Below, piece by piece: positions 6,172 through 13,404 of a stretch of DNA of 13,574 nucleotides (its first letter is position 1; every line of letters starts with the position of its first letter). This DNA is from Verrucomicrobiia bacterium (lineage in GTDB: Bacteria; Verrucomicrobiota; Verrucomicrobiia; JABWAM01). The stretch spans positions 1 through 13,574 of the forward strand of contig JABWAM010000038.1 in NCBI GenBank assembly GCA_013360985.1, read 5' to 3'. The notes beneath the pieces are model-generated. The model had not been told where the DNA came from, made no database searches, and saw nothing but the letters and a program-made list of their open reading frames with translations. The position numbers were made by a program, and so were the translations under genes.

Positions 6172-8284
6172 TTCGCGCCCGGACGGCAACGAGGCCGGCA
6201 TTCTCCATATCGCCCTCGCTGGAAATCCGAACAGCGGCAAGTCCACCCTCTTCAATCTCCTCACGGGGCTTCGGCAAAAGGTCGCCAACTATCCCGGGGT
6301 GACCGTCGAGAAAAAAGAGGGAGTGCTCCGTCTCCCGGAGGGTCTCGAAGTCCATGTGGTGGACTTGCCCGGCGCCTATTCGCTCAATCCCCGTTCTCCG
6401 GATGAAGAGATCGCCCATGACGTCGTGCTCGGGCTGCGCGACGATACGCGGCCTCTGGACCTCCTCGTGGTCGTCGTGGACGCAAGCAATCTGGAGCGCA
6501 ACCTATTTTTCGCTTCACAGCTCCTCGGCGTGGGCCGTCCCGTGGTCATTGCGCTCAATATGATGGACGTCGCGCGCGCCGCGGGATTCGTGATTGACGT
6601 GCCGTCGTTGCAGCTCGCGCTCGGCGTGCCCGTCGTGGCGATGGCCGCGAACCGAGGAGAAGGCGTGGCGGAGTTGCGCGCGGTCATCGCGCGCCAATTG
6701 ACGGCGCCTTCAGTGCCGCGGGAACGCATCCCGCTTTCGCCGTCGGTCGCCGAAATCGTGGACGCCGCCGGCGAGGCCATGGTCGCGGCCGGGCTCGCGA
6801 AACTCGATTGGGCGCGGGGCGAAGTCCTGCGCCTCATCAGCTCGCAAAAAGCGCTCGATCACCGTCGCCTCGCCGGCGCGCCTTCCGTGCGCGCGGCGGT
6901 GGAGAAGGCGCGCGGAGAACTCGCGGCGCGCGGCGTGGCGTGGCATACCCTTGAAGCGACCCAACGCTACCGTTGGATCGAATCGGTCCTGCGCCGCGCG
7001 CGCGGACAGCGCGAGGTGTCGGAGAACGTCACGGATCGTCTCGACCGGGTGTTCACCCATCGCGTCCTTGGGCCGGCCATCCTTCTCGCCGTCGTCTTCG
7101 CCGTCTTCGCGGCGATTTTTCAGCTCGCCCAGTATCCGATGGATGCGATCCAGTCGGGCTTCGACGCGACCGGCCGCCTCGCGCTGCGGCTGCTGCCGGA
7201 GGGCTTGATGCAGGATATGCTTGTCAACGGAGTCCTCGCCGGCGTGGGAAGCATCCTCGTCTTTCTTCCCCAGATCATGCTGCTCTTCCTCTTCCTCGGC
7301 ATTCTCGAGGATTCCGGTTATATGGCCCGCGTCGCCTTCATCATGGACCGCGTGATGGGGCGGGTGGGCCTTCACGGCAAGGCCTTCATTCCTCTCGTGT
7401 CCAGCTTCGCCTGTGCGATCCCGGGCGTCATGGCGACGCGGACGATTGAGAACGCGCGCGACCGTTTGGTGACGATCCTTGTCGCGCCGCTGATGTGCTG
7501 TTCGGCGCGCTGGCCGGTCTACTTCTTGCTCGCGGGCACGTTCATCCCGCCAGTGCGCGTTTTCGGCCTCATTCCCCTTCCGGCGATCATCATCTTCGCC
7601 ATGGTCGTTCTTGGAGTGGTCGCCGCAGTGCTCATGGCCGGAGTTTTTCGCCGAACGATCGCGCGAGGGGAGAACCCCTCTCTCATCCTTGAGCTTCCCC
7701 CTTATCGGATGCCGGCTTTCGGCGCAGTCTTTCGCGTGATGATCGAGCGCGGTTGGATTTTCGTGAAGAACGCGGGGACGGTGATCCTCGCCATTTCCAT
7801 CGTCTTGTGGGCCTTGAGCGCCTTTCCCCGTCGGCCCGGCGCGTCGCCTTCGGAACAGATTCGTCAAAGCTACGCAGGCAAGATCGGGCATCTCATTGAG
7901 CCGGTGATTCAGCCGCTCGGTTTCGATTGGAAGATCGGCGTCGCGATCCTCGCGAGTTTCGCCGCGCGCGAGGTGTTCGTGAGTTCGATGGGCACGATCT
8001 ACGGAGTGGAGACTGCCGATTCGGAAAATCCAACTGATCTTCGAGAGCGGCTTCGCGCGGAGGCGGACCCCGCCACTGGCGCTCCGTTCTTTACGCCTCT
8101 CCGCGCGGTGAGCTTGATGGTCTACTATGTGCTCGCGATGCAATGCATGAGCACCATGGCTGCGGTTCGACGGGAGACCGGCGGATGGAAATGGGCAGTT
8201 TTCCAGTTCGCCTACATGGGCGTGCTCGCCTGGGGCGCTTCCTTCTTGGTCTGGCACGGCGGTCGTTGGCTGGGCTTCCCGTAG
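6164..8284 (+). CDS. feoB: FeoB, GTPase-coupled ferrous iron transporter, 706 aa
   Basis: FeoB imports Fe2+ across the inner membrane. The N-terminal G domain has all its motifs: G1 GNPNSGKST (20-28), G2 in YPGVTVE (43-49), G3 DLPG (67-70) and G4 NMMD (132-135), followed by a helical linker domain. The membrane part (from about residue 300) contains both gate motifs with their conserved cysteines: CAIPGVMATR at C417 and CSARWPVY at C446, each followed by hydrophobic segments. E. coli FeoB is 773 residues; this version is complete at the motif level but shorter. No feoC-like gene follows. The start at 6164 overlaps feoA by 8 bp and adds about 12 residues before the first strand. The operon is feoA-like, feoA, feoB. 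Confidence 0.97.
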   Translation: MSDSRPDGNEAGILHIALAGNPNSGKSTLFNLLTGLRQKVANYPGVTVEKKEGVLRLPEGLEVHVVDLPGAYSLNPRSPDEEIAHDVVLGLRDDTRPLDLLVVVVDASNLERNLFFASQLLGVGRPVVIALNMMDVARAAGFVIDVPSLQLALGVPVVAMAANRGEGVAELRAVIARQLTAPSVPRERIPLSPSVAEIVDAAGEAMVAAGLAKLDWARGEVLRLISSQKALDHRRLAGAPSVRAAVEKARGELAARGVAWHTLEATQRYRWIESVLRRARGQREVSENVTDRLDRVFTHRVLGPAILLAVVFAVFAAIFQLAQYPMDAIQSGFDATGRLALRLLPEGLMQDMLVNGVLAGVGSILVFLPQIMLLFLFLGILEDSGYMARVAFIMDRVMGRVGLHGKAFIPLVSSFACAIPGVMATRTIENARDRLVTILVAPLMCCSARWPVYFLLAGTFIPPVRVFGLIPLPAIIIFAMVVLGVVAAVLMAGVFRRTIARGENPSLILELPPYRMPAFGAVFRVMIERGWIFVKNAGTVILAISIVLWALSAFPRRPGASPSEQIRQSYAGKIGHLIEPVIQPLGFDWKIGVAILASFAAREVFVSSMGTIYGVETADSENPTDLRERLRAEADPATGAPFFTPLRAVSLMVYYVLAMQCMSTMAAVRRETGGWKWAVFQFAYMGVLAWGASFLVWHGGRWLGFP

Positions 8285-8337
8285 GCGCGTGGCAAGACGC
8301 CTCGCGGGAAAAAGCCGAAGCCCAAAAATGTTGCGGC

Positions 8338-8365
8338 TTGATATCTGCGGCGCGTGGGGTAGGCT
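8338..8365 (+). promoter_or_regulatory. Promoter of the lipoprotein and solute-binding protein pair
   Basis: TTGATA (8338-8343), a 16-bp spacer and TAGGCT (8360-8365) form a good sigma70-like promoter with the same spacing and TAG-type -10 as the feo promoter. The ATG at 8375 is 9 bp past the -10, so the leader should be only about 2-4 bases. It lies in the 90-bp gap after feoB, where I see no clear terminator. Confidence 0.55.
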
Positions 8366-8374
8366 TCATGGCCC

Positions 8375-8782
8375 ATGAACTTCGCATCTTTTCTTCCTCT
8401 TGTGGCGTGTGTCGCCCTGGCGCTTCTTGGTTGCGCGTCGAATCCTTCCCAGGAAAGCACGGTGACCACTTTGCCTCCGGGAGAGTCGGGTGCGCCGGCG
8501 GTCGCCGCGGAGACCGCGCCCCAACAACTTCCGGTTTCCGTCGCCGACCTCGAAGCGCGCAGCGCCGCGGGCGAAATTATTCCCCTCAATCAGTTTCCCA
8601 AGCGCAAAGGGTATCCCGTCGCCTTGCGTTCGAAATGGCCGGGCCTCGTCAAGAGTCCGTATGCGCAGGATAAACAGATGGTAGATGTGACTCGTTTCGG
8701 TCCCGATAGCGCCGTGAGGTGTCCGCATACCGGCAATATTTTCTTTACCCCGCCGGCGGGCGATGCGGGTTCCGGTCGATGA
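8375..8782 (+). CDS. Small lipoprotein with SPY...CPxTGxxF tail, 135 aa
   Basis: The signal ends in lipobox L17-L18-G19-C20, so the mature protein should be lipid-anchored at Cys20. A low-complexity linker rich in Pro, Ala and Glu follows to about residue 70. The C-terminal block holds GYPVALRSKWPGLVKSPYA (79-97), VDV (103-105) and RCPHTGNIF (115-123). From memory, similar SPYA---VDV----V-CP-TGK-F blocks occur in small verrucomicrobial proteins of unknown function; this is unchecked. Only one cysteine is present in the tail, so a zinc ribbon is unlikely. The TGA overlaps the ATG of the next gene (ATGA at 8779-8782), which points to coupled translation and a shared role with that lipid-anchored solute-binding protein. 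Confidence 0.75.
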   Translation: MNFASFLPLVACVALALLGCASNPSQESTVTTLPPGESGAPAVAAETAPQQLPVSVADLEARSAAGEIIPLNQFPKRKGYPVALRSKWPGLVKSPYAQDKQMVDVTRFGPDSAVRCPHTGNIFFTPPAGDAGSGR

Positions 8783-9927
8783 TTCGCCGCCTTGCGCTTC
8801 TTCCGCTGGCGTTTGTCTTCGCTCTTTCGGGATGCCGGCAGCCGCCGGGGAGTCGTCCTGCGGCGGGCGACGACATTCCGATTGGGCTTTACGGCTCGCT
8901 CACCGGTTCGACCGCCACCTTCGGGCAGAGCACGAAAGACGGAGTGAGCCTTGCGACCGAGGAGGTCAATGCCGCCGGCGGCGTGCTCGGAAAGCCGATC
9001 CGCCTGATCGTCGAGGACAATCAAGGCAAGCCCAACGAGGCGGTCAATGCCGTCTTGAAGCTGATCCAGCGCGATCACGTCGTCGCGGTGCTCGGCGATG
9101 TGGCGAGTTCGCTGAGCATCGCGGCGGCGCCCGTTTGCCAACAGAATCGCATCCCGATGCTTTCGCCTTCCTCGACGAATCCCAAGGTCACGGAGATGGG
9201 GGATTATATCTTCCGCGCCTGCTTCATCGATCCGTTTCAGGGCGATGTGATGGCGAAGTTCGCGTTCAAGACGCTCAAAATGAAAACGGCGGCGGTCTTT
9301 ACGGACCGAAAGAACGACTACAGCGTCGGGCTTGCGCAGTTCTTTAAGGAAAAATTCACGGCCCTTGGCGGGAAAATCGTCGCCGAAGAGGGGTACCAAG
9401 CGGGGGATCGCGAGTTCAAGCCGCAGCTCACCAATCTGCGCGCCGCGAATCCCGAGACGATTTTCGTGCCGGGGTATTACACCGAATGCGCGTTGATCGC
9501 CCGTCAGGCGCGGGAACTGGGGATCACAGTGCCGCTTTTGGGAGGCGATGGATGGGATTCCGACGTCACGATCGAGAGTGGAGGCGCGGCGGTCGAGGGA
9601 TGCTACTTCAGCAACCACTATCATCAGGACGACCCACGCCCCGAAGTGCGGTCGTTCGTGAAGAAGTTCCGCGAGATCCACGACGGGCGCACGCCCGACG
9701 CGATGGCGGTGACGGGATATGACGCGGCCAAGATCCTCTACGACGCGATTCGCCGGGCGAGGTCGACCGATCCGAAGGCCGTCCGCGACGCGCTCGCGGC
9801 GACGAAGGATTTCGTGGGGGTTTCGGGCAAGATTACGATCGGTCCCGACCGCAACGCCAGCAAGAGCGCCGTCGTCCTCAAGATCGAAGGCGGCCGCTTC
9901 AAGTTCGTTCAGTTGGTCGCGCCCTGA
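8779..9927 (+). CDS. LivJ/LivK-type solute-binding lipoprotein, 382 aa
   Basis: This is a periplasmic-binding protein of the branched-chain amino acid ABC family (Peripla_BP_6/LivJ). Typical phrases in order are IPIGLYGSLTGSTATFGQ near the mature N-terminus, VNAAGGVLGKPIRLIVED, the turn GDVASSLSIAAAPVCQQ, IPMLSPSSTNPKVT, then FIDPFQGDVMAKFA and a second lobe ending in ALAATKDFVGVSGKITI. The signal ends in lipobox L16-S17-G18-C19, so it should be lipid-anchored. The start at 8779 is chosen over an in-frame ATG at 8719 because it gives this signal peptide and an ATGA overlap with the gene before. No livH, livM, livG or livF lies nearby; the next gene is gap. The ligand cannot be told from sequence: amino acids, amides and urea are all known in the family. 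Confidence 0.9.
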   Translation: MIRRLALLPLAFVFALSGCRQPPGSRPAAGDDIPIGLYGSLTGSTATFGQSTKDGVSLATEEVNAAGGVLGKPIRLIVEDNQGKPNEAVNAVLKLIQRDHVVAVLGDVASSLSIAAAPVCQQNRIPMLSPSSTNPKVTEMGDYIFRACFIDPFQGDVMAKFAFKTLKMKTAAVFTDRKNDYSVGLAQFFKEKFTALGGKIVAEEGYQAGDREFKPQLTNLRAANPETIFVPGYYTECALIARQARELGITVPLLGGDGWDSDVTIESGGAAVEGCYFSNHYHQDDPRPEVRSFVKKFREIHDGRTPDAMAVTGYDAAKILYDAIRRARSTDPKAVRDALAATKDFVGVSGKITIGPDRNASKSAVVLKIEGGRFKFVQLVAP

Positions 9928-9977
9928 TCGCGGGATCTTTCGGTTGGAACGCGGCGCGCGTCTCCGCATCGAACGGT

Positions 9978-10006
9978 TTGCAAAATCCGTGTTTGACCGA
10001 TAGCTT
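9978..10006 (+). promoter_or_regulatory. Candidate upstream promoter of gap
   Basis: TTGCAA (9978-9983), a 17-bp spacer and TAGCTT (10001-10006). The spacing is ideal and the -10 has the TAG form seen elsewhere in the window. The predicted leader to the gap ATG is about 47 nt. It overlaps a second candidate promoter. Confidence 0.45.
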
Positions 10007-10022
10007 CCAGGAACCCTAATAT
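9993..10022 (+). promoter_or_regulatory. Candidate downstream promoter of gap
   Basis: TTGACC (9993-9998) and TAATAT (10017-10022) are separated by 18 bp. Both boxes are close to the sigma70 consensus (five and four of six bases). The leader would be about 31 nt and pyrimidine-rich. Its -35 sits in the spacer of the upstream candidate, so the two cannot be occupied together. Confidence 0.45.
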
Positions 10023-10060
10023 CTCCGGACATCTTCTTTCAACCTCCTCATTCTCGATTC

Positions 10061-11101
10061 ATGAAAATTAAAGTCGGCATCAACGGGTTCGGCCGAATCG
10101 GCCGGATGATCTTTCGCGCGCTCTGTGAACAGGGATTGCTCGGCAAGGAGGTCGAGGTGGTCGCGGTCAACGACCTCGTTCCCGCCGACAACCTCGCCTA
10201 TCTCGTGAAGTACGATTCCGTCCAAGGGCGTTTTTCCGGCGAGGTGAACAGCGCGAAATCTTCGCCGGCCGCGGCCGAGGACGATCTTTTGGTGGTTAAC
10301 GGGCAGGCGATCCAGTGTTTGGCGGTCAAGGAGGGGCCGGCTGCCCTTCCGTGGAAGGCGCTCGGCGCCGAGATCGTCATCGAGTCCACCGGGCTTTTCA
10401 CCGATGCGGAGAAGGCCAAGGGGCATCTCGCCGCAGGCGCGAAAAAGGTGTTGATTTCCGCTCCGGGAAAAAACGAGGACCTCACGCTCGTCGTCGGCGT
10501 CAATCACCACAAGTACGACAAGACGAAACACCACATCGTCTCCAACGCGAGTTGCACGACGAACTGCCTTGCCCCCGTCGTGCACGTGCTCCTCAAGGAA
10601 GGGTTCGGCATCGAGGAAGGCTTGATGACCACCGTACATGCCTACACGGCGACCCAGAAGACCGTGGACGGTCCGTCGAAGAAGGATTGGAAGGGCGGAC
10701 GCACCGCCGCGCAAAACATCATTCCCTCGACGACCGGCGCGGCGAAGGCGGTCGGTCTCGTCATTCCCGAAGTCAAGGGGAAGCTCACCGGCATGGCCTT
10801 TCGCGTGCCCGTGCCGACCGTGTCGGCGGTGGATCTCACCGTGCGCACCGCAAAGGAGACCTCCTATGAGGAGATCTGCGCGGCGATGAAAAACGCGAGC
10901 GCGACCTACCTCAAGGGCGTGCTTGGATACACCTCAGACGAGGTTGTCTCCAGCGACTTCATTCACGACGCGCGGTCGAGCATCTTCGACGCGGGTGCGG
11001 GCATCGGGCTGAACAAGCGCTTCTTCAAGTTGGTGAGCTGGTATGACAACGAATGGGGCTATTCCAACCGGTGCGTGGATGTGCTGAAGTTTCTCCTCTG
11101 A
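10061..11101 (+). CDS. gap: Glyceraldehyde-3-phosphate dehydrogenase, 346 aa
   Basis: Converts glyceraldehyde 3-phosphate, NAD+ and phosphate to 1,3-bisphosphoglycerate in cytoplasmic glycolysis, and the reverse in gluconeogenesis. The Rossmann motif is INGFGRIGR (7-15), and the acidic D38 in VAVNDL suggests NAD preference. The catalytic cysteine is C165 in SNASCTTNC, with its partner H193 in TTVHAYTATQ. The C-terminal WYDNEWGYSNR is intact. The length is slightly above the usual 330-335, with small insertions including one residue between the catalytic Cys and His compared with E. coli GapA. It starts a gap-pgk-tpiA cluster; the pgk ATG is 130 bp downstream. Two overlapping candidate promoters precede it. 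Confidence 0.98.
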   Translation: MKIKVGINGFGRIGRMIFRALCEQGLLGKEVEVVAVNDLVPADNLAYLVKYDSVQGRFSGEVNSAKSSPAAAEDDLLVVNGQAIQCLAVKEGPAALPWKALGAEIVIESTGLFTDAEKAKGHLAAGAKKVLISAPGKNEDLTLVVGVNHHKYDKTKHHIVSNASCTTNCLAPVVHVLLKEGFGIEEGLMTTVHAYTATQKTVDGPSKKDWKGGRTAAQNIIPSTTGAAKAVGLVIPEVKGKLTGMAFRVPVPTVSAVDLTVRTAKETSYEEICAAMKNASATYLKGVLGYTSDEVVSSDFIHDARSSIFDAGAGIGLNKRFFKLVSWYDNEWGYSNRCVDVLKFLL

Positions 11102-11231
11102 AAAGACGACGGGAGAACGGGGGAGGGCGATCCGCATGCGCGATCCTTCGGCGTTCCGCCCGGACGCGGCGCGCGCGGTTCTCGTTTCTCTTCGCTGAAT
11201 CCCGCTCAGCCGATTTCTGACGCCTTTGCCC

Positions 11232-12455
11232 ATGCCCAAGCTCAACGTTCAAGATCTCAACGTCGCGGGCCGCCGCGTGCTCGTCCGCGTGGATTTCAAC
11301 GTGCCGCTCGACGGGGAAGGGCGGATCACCGACGAGTCCAGGATCCTCGCGTCGCTGCCGACGATCGACTGGTTGCTTGAGCGCGGCGCGCGCGTCGTCC
11401 TTTGCAGCCACCTCGGACGGCCGAAGGGGAAAGCGGATCCCGCGATGAGTCTCCGCCCTGTGGCGAAGCGGCTCTCCGATCTGTTGGCGCGTCCCGTCGC
11501 TTTTCTCGACGAGTGCGTGGGGGAGAAGGTGGAGAAAACCGTCGCGATCATGAAGGATGGCGATTGTCTGCTGCTGGAAAATGTGCGTTTTCACGCGGCG
11601 GAGGAGAAGAACGATCCCGTGTTCGCGAAAAAACTGGCCGCCTACGCCGAGTTTTTCGTGAACGACGCCTTCGGCTCGGCTCATCGCGCACACGCCTCGA
11701 CCGAAGGGGTGACGCATTTCGTCCAGAAATCCGCGGCGGGTTTCCTCCTCCAGAAAGAGCTCCGTTATCTCGGGGACGAGCTCGCTCATCCCGCGCGCCC
11801 GTTCGTAGCCATTCTCGGCGGCGCGAAGGTGAGCGACAAGATCGCCGTCATCGAGTCGCTGCTCCACAAGGCGGACGCTCTGCTGATTGGCGGCGCGATG
11901 GCGTATACTTTCCTTCGCGCTCAAAAAATTCCAACCGGTGACTCGCTCGTCGAGGAGGATCGCTTGGAAACAAGCCGCCGTGTGCTCGATCTCGCCGCGA
12001 AGATGAACAAACGCATCTTTCTGCCGGTGGATCATGTCGTCGCACGTCGGGTAGTGACCGACCGGCTGGACAAGAAGGGGAAGAAGATCGTGGAGTTTCA
12101 GGACGTTCAGACGACGGCCGTCGCCGCAATCGACGGGGGGCTTTGCGGGGTGGACATCGGTCCGAACACCGTGCGCGCGTATGCGGCCGTCGTCGCGGAA
12201 GCCAAGACCGTTTTTTGGAACGGCCCGATGGGCATCTTCGAGAACACGGCGTTCGCCAAAGGTACTTTCGACATGGCGCAAGCCGTGGCGGCCAGCGGCG
12301 CGCGTTCGATCGTCGGCGGCGGCGATTCGGTGAAGGCCGTCAACAAAAGCGGGCTTGCCGGGAAAATTACCTTCCTCAGCACGGGCGGGGGCGCGTCGCT
12401 CGAGTTTCTCGAAGGCAAAACTCTTCCCGGCGTCGCCGCCCTCCACGAGCGGTGA
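11232..12455 (+). CDS. pgk: Phosphoglycerate kinase, 407 aa
   Basis: Transfers phosphate from 1,3-bisphosphoglycerate to ADP. The N-domain has VLVRVDFNVPL (16-26), the SHLGRPKG loop and DAFGSAHRAHAST; the C-domain has GGAKVSDKI, NGPMGIFE and the nucleotide-site glycine loop VGGGDSVKAV. Length is within the family range. ATG 11232 is preferred to the in-frame TTG at 11226, which would add only two residues. The 130-bp gap after gap has no clear terminator, so cotranscription is likely. It holds a short direct repeat (GCGATCC at 11127 and 11140) of no known meaning. tpiA follows 76 bp downstream. Confidence 0.98.
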   Translation: MPKLNVQDLNVAGRRVLVRVDFNVPLDGEGRITDESRILASLPTIDWLLERGARVVLCSHLGRPKGKADPAMSLRPVAKRLSDLLARPVAFLDECVGEKVEKTVAIMKDGDCLLLENVRFHAAEEKNDPVFAKKLAAYAEFFVNDAFGSAHRAHASTEGVTHFVQKSAAGFLLQKELRYLGDELAHPARPFVAILGGAKVSDKIAVIESLLHKADALLIGGAMAYTFLRAQKIPTGDSLVEEDRLETSRRVLDLAAKMNKRIFLPVDHVVARRVVTDRLDKKGKKIVEFQDVQTTAVAAIDGGLCGVDIGPNTVRAYAAVVAEAKTVFWNGPMGIFENTAFAKGTFDMAQAVAASGARSIVGGGDSVKAVNKSGLAGKITFLSTGGGASLEFLEGKTLPGVAALHER

Positions 12456-12531
12456 ACGCCCCCGCCTCCCGCGCGAGGCATCCGCCTTGCCGCCGCTCTT
12501 CCGCGTCTTTCGCTTGCGCCTTTTTTTCTCT

Positions 12532-13293
12532 ATGAAAACTCGACGCCCCATCATCGCCGGCAACTGGAAAATGCATCGCACCCTCGGCGAGGCGGAAAGC
12601 CTCGTGCAGGGGCTCCTCATCGAGCTTCCGGACCTTGCGGATGTGGATGTCGTGCTCTGTCCGCCCTTTACCGCGCTCGCGAAGGTGGCCGATCTCGTCG
12701 CGAAGAGCCCGGTGCGCGTCGGTGCCCAAGACATGCATTGGGAGAAAGAAGGGGCGTTCACGGGAGAAATCTCGGCCACCATGCTGCGCGATGTGTACTG
12801 CCGCTACGTGATTCTCGGACACAGCGAACGTCGCCAGTATTTCGGCGAGACGAACGCGAGCGTAAATCGCAAGGCGAAGGCCGCGCTCGCCGCCAGCCTG
12901 CGCCCGATCGTGTGCGTCGGCGAGACCCTCGACCAGCGCGAGAAAGAGGATTTTAAGGGGATGATCCGGACGCAGGTGCGCGAAAGCCTCGCCGAGATTT
13001 CCGGCGATGATGCCGAGGAGGTCATTGTCGCTTACGAGCCGGTCTGGGCAATCGGCACCGGCCGCAACGCGACCCCCGCGCAGGCCCAAGAGATTCATGC
13101 GCTCGTGCGCGCGACGCTCGCCGAGCAGATGGGCGCGAAAACGGCCGCCAGAATCCGCATTCAGTACGGGGGAAGCGTCAAGCCCGCCAACGCCGCCGAG
13201 ATCCTCAGCCAAACCGATATCGACGGCGCGCTCGTGGGAGGGGCCAGCCTCGAGGCGCGCGGTTTCGCCGCAATTGTCAAAGCCGCAATTTGA
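12532..13293 (+). CDS. tpiA: Triosephosphate isomerase, 253 aa
   Basis: Interconverts dihydroxyacetone phosphate and glyceraldehyde 3-phosphate. Catalytic residues are present: K13 in GNWKMH, H97 in ILGHSERR and E168 in AYEPVWAIGTG (loop 6). The phosphate-gripping IQYGGSVKPANA and GGASLEA motifs are also there. The reading frame is open far upstream, overlapping pgk, but the ATG at 12532 gives the standard length and begins the conserved N-terminus, so it is the start. It follows a run of seven T and other pyrimidines, with no SD. A small hairpin (GCCTC 12464-12468 with GAGGC 12475-12479) lies in the pgk-tpiA gap without a T-run directly after it, so it is not called as a terminator. Confidence 0.98.
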   Translation: MKTRRPIIAGNWKMHRTLGEAESLVQGLLIELPDLADVDVVLCPPFTALAKVADLVAKSPVRVGAQDMHWEKEGAFTGEISATMLRDVYCRYVILGHSERRQYFGETNASVNRKAKAALAASLRPIVCVGETLDQREKEDFKGMIRTQVRESLAEISGDDAEEVIVAYEPVWAIGTGRNATPAQAQEIHALVRATLAEQMGAKTAARIRIQYGGSVKPANAAEILSQTDIDGALVGGASLEARGFAAIVKAAI

Positions 13294-13315
13294 CGGAGGA
13301 GGCGGGCGTCGCGGC

Positions 13316-13344
13316 TTGCAACGCGCGCCGAAGGAGGGTAGAAC
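13316..13344 (+). promoter_or_regulatory. Candidate secG promoter with dyad over the -10
   Basis: TTGCAA (13316-13321), a 17-bp spacer and TAGAAC (13339-13344). The -35 and spacer are the same type as the upstream gap promoter. An inverted repeat GAGGG-TAGAA-CCCTC (13334-13348) has the -10 box as its centre, which could be an operator or chance. The leader to the secG ATG would be about 54 nt and contains an unexplained T7 run at 13374-13380. Confidence 0.42.
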
Positions 13345-13404
13345 CCTCTCCCGCGTTTCCTTGCTTGATCGGATTTTTTTAGCAGCCGCACCCCGCCTCT
13401 TCTC

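Noticed and set aside
6710..8257. Minus-strand open frame of 515 codons opposite feoB
   Set aside because: It is dominated by His, Arg, Asp and Glu without domain patterns and lies inside an unmistakable FeoB gene.
8312..8340. Inverted repeat AAGCCG...CGGCTT after feoB as a terminator
   Set aside because: The stem is only 6 bp with a loop of about 16 bases and no T-run; it may be chance.
8719..8778. Upstream ATG for the solute-binding protein
   Set aside because: It adds 20 polar residues before the lipoprotein signal; the ATG at 8779 gives a clean lipobox signal and an ATGA overlap.
8590..10032. Minus-strand open frame of 480 codons opposite the binding-protein gene
   Set aside because: It crosses two + strand genes and the gap promoter region and has no motif.
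11127..11146. Direct repeat GCGATCC in the gap-pgk gap as an operator or riboswitch part
   Set aside because: Seven bases twice is weak in GC-rich DNA, and no larger structure or known riboswitch core is visible.
12355..12531. In-frame upstream extension of tpiA (59 codons)
   Set aside because: It overlaps the end of pgk, has no homology to TIM, and the ATG at 12532 gives the standard length and N-terminus.
11025..12782. Minus-strand open frame of 585 codons opposite pgk
   Set aside because: It covers the end of gap, all of pgk and the start of tpiA, and has no recognisable protein family.
13294..13302. GGAGGAGG-like sequence after tpiA as a ribosome-binding site
   Set aside because: No start codon with a sensible frame follows at the right distance, and the secG start is more than 100 bp away.
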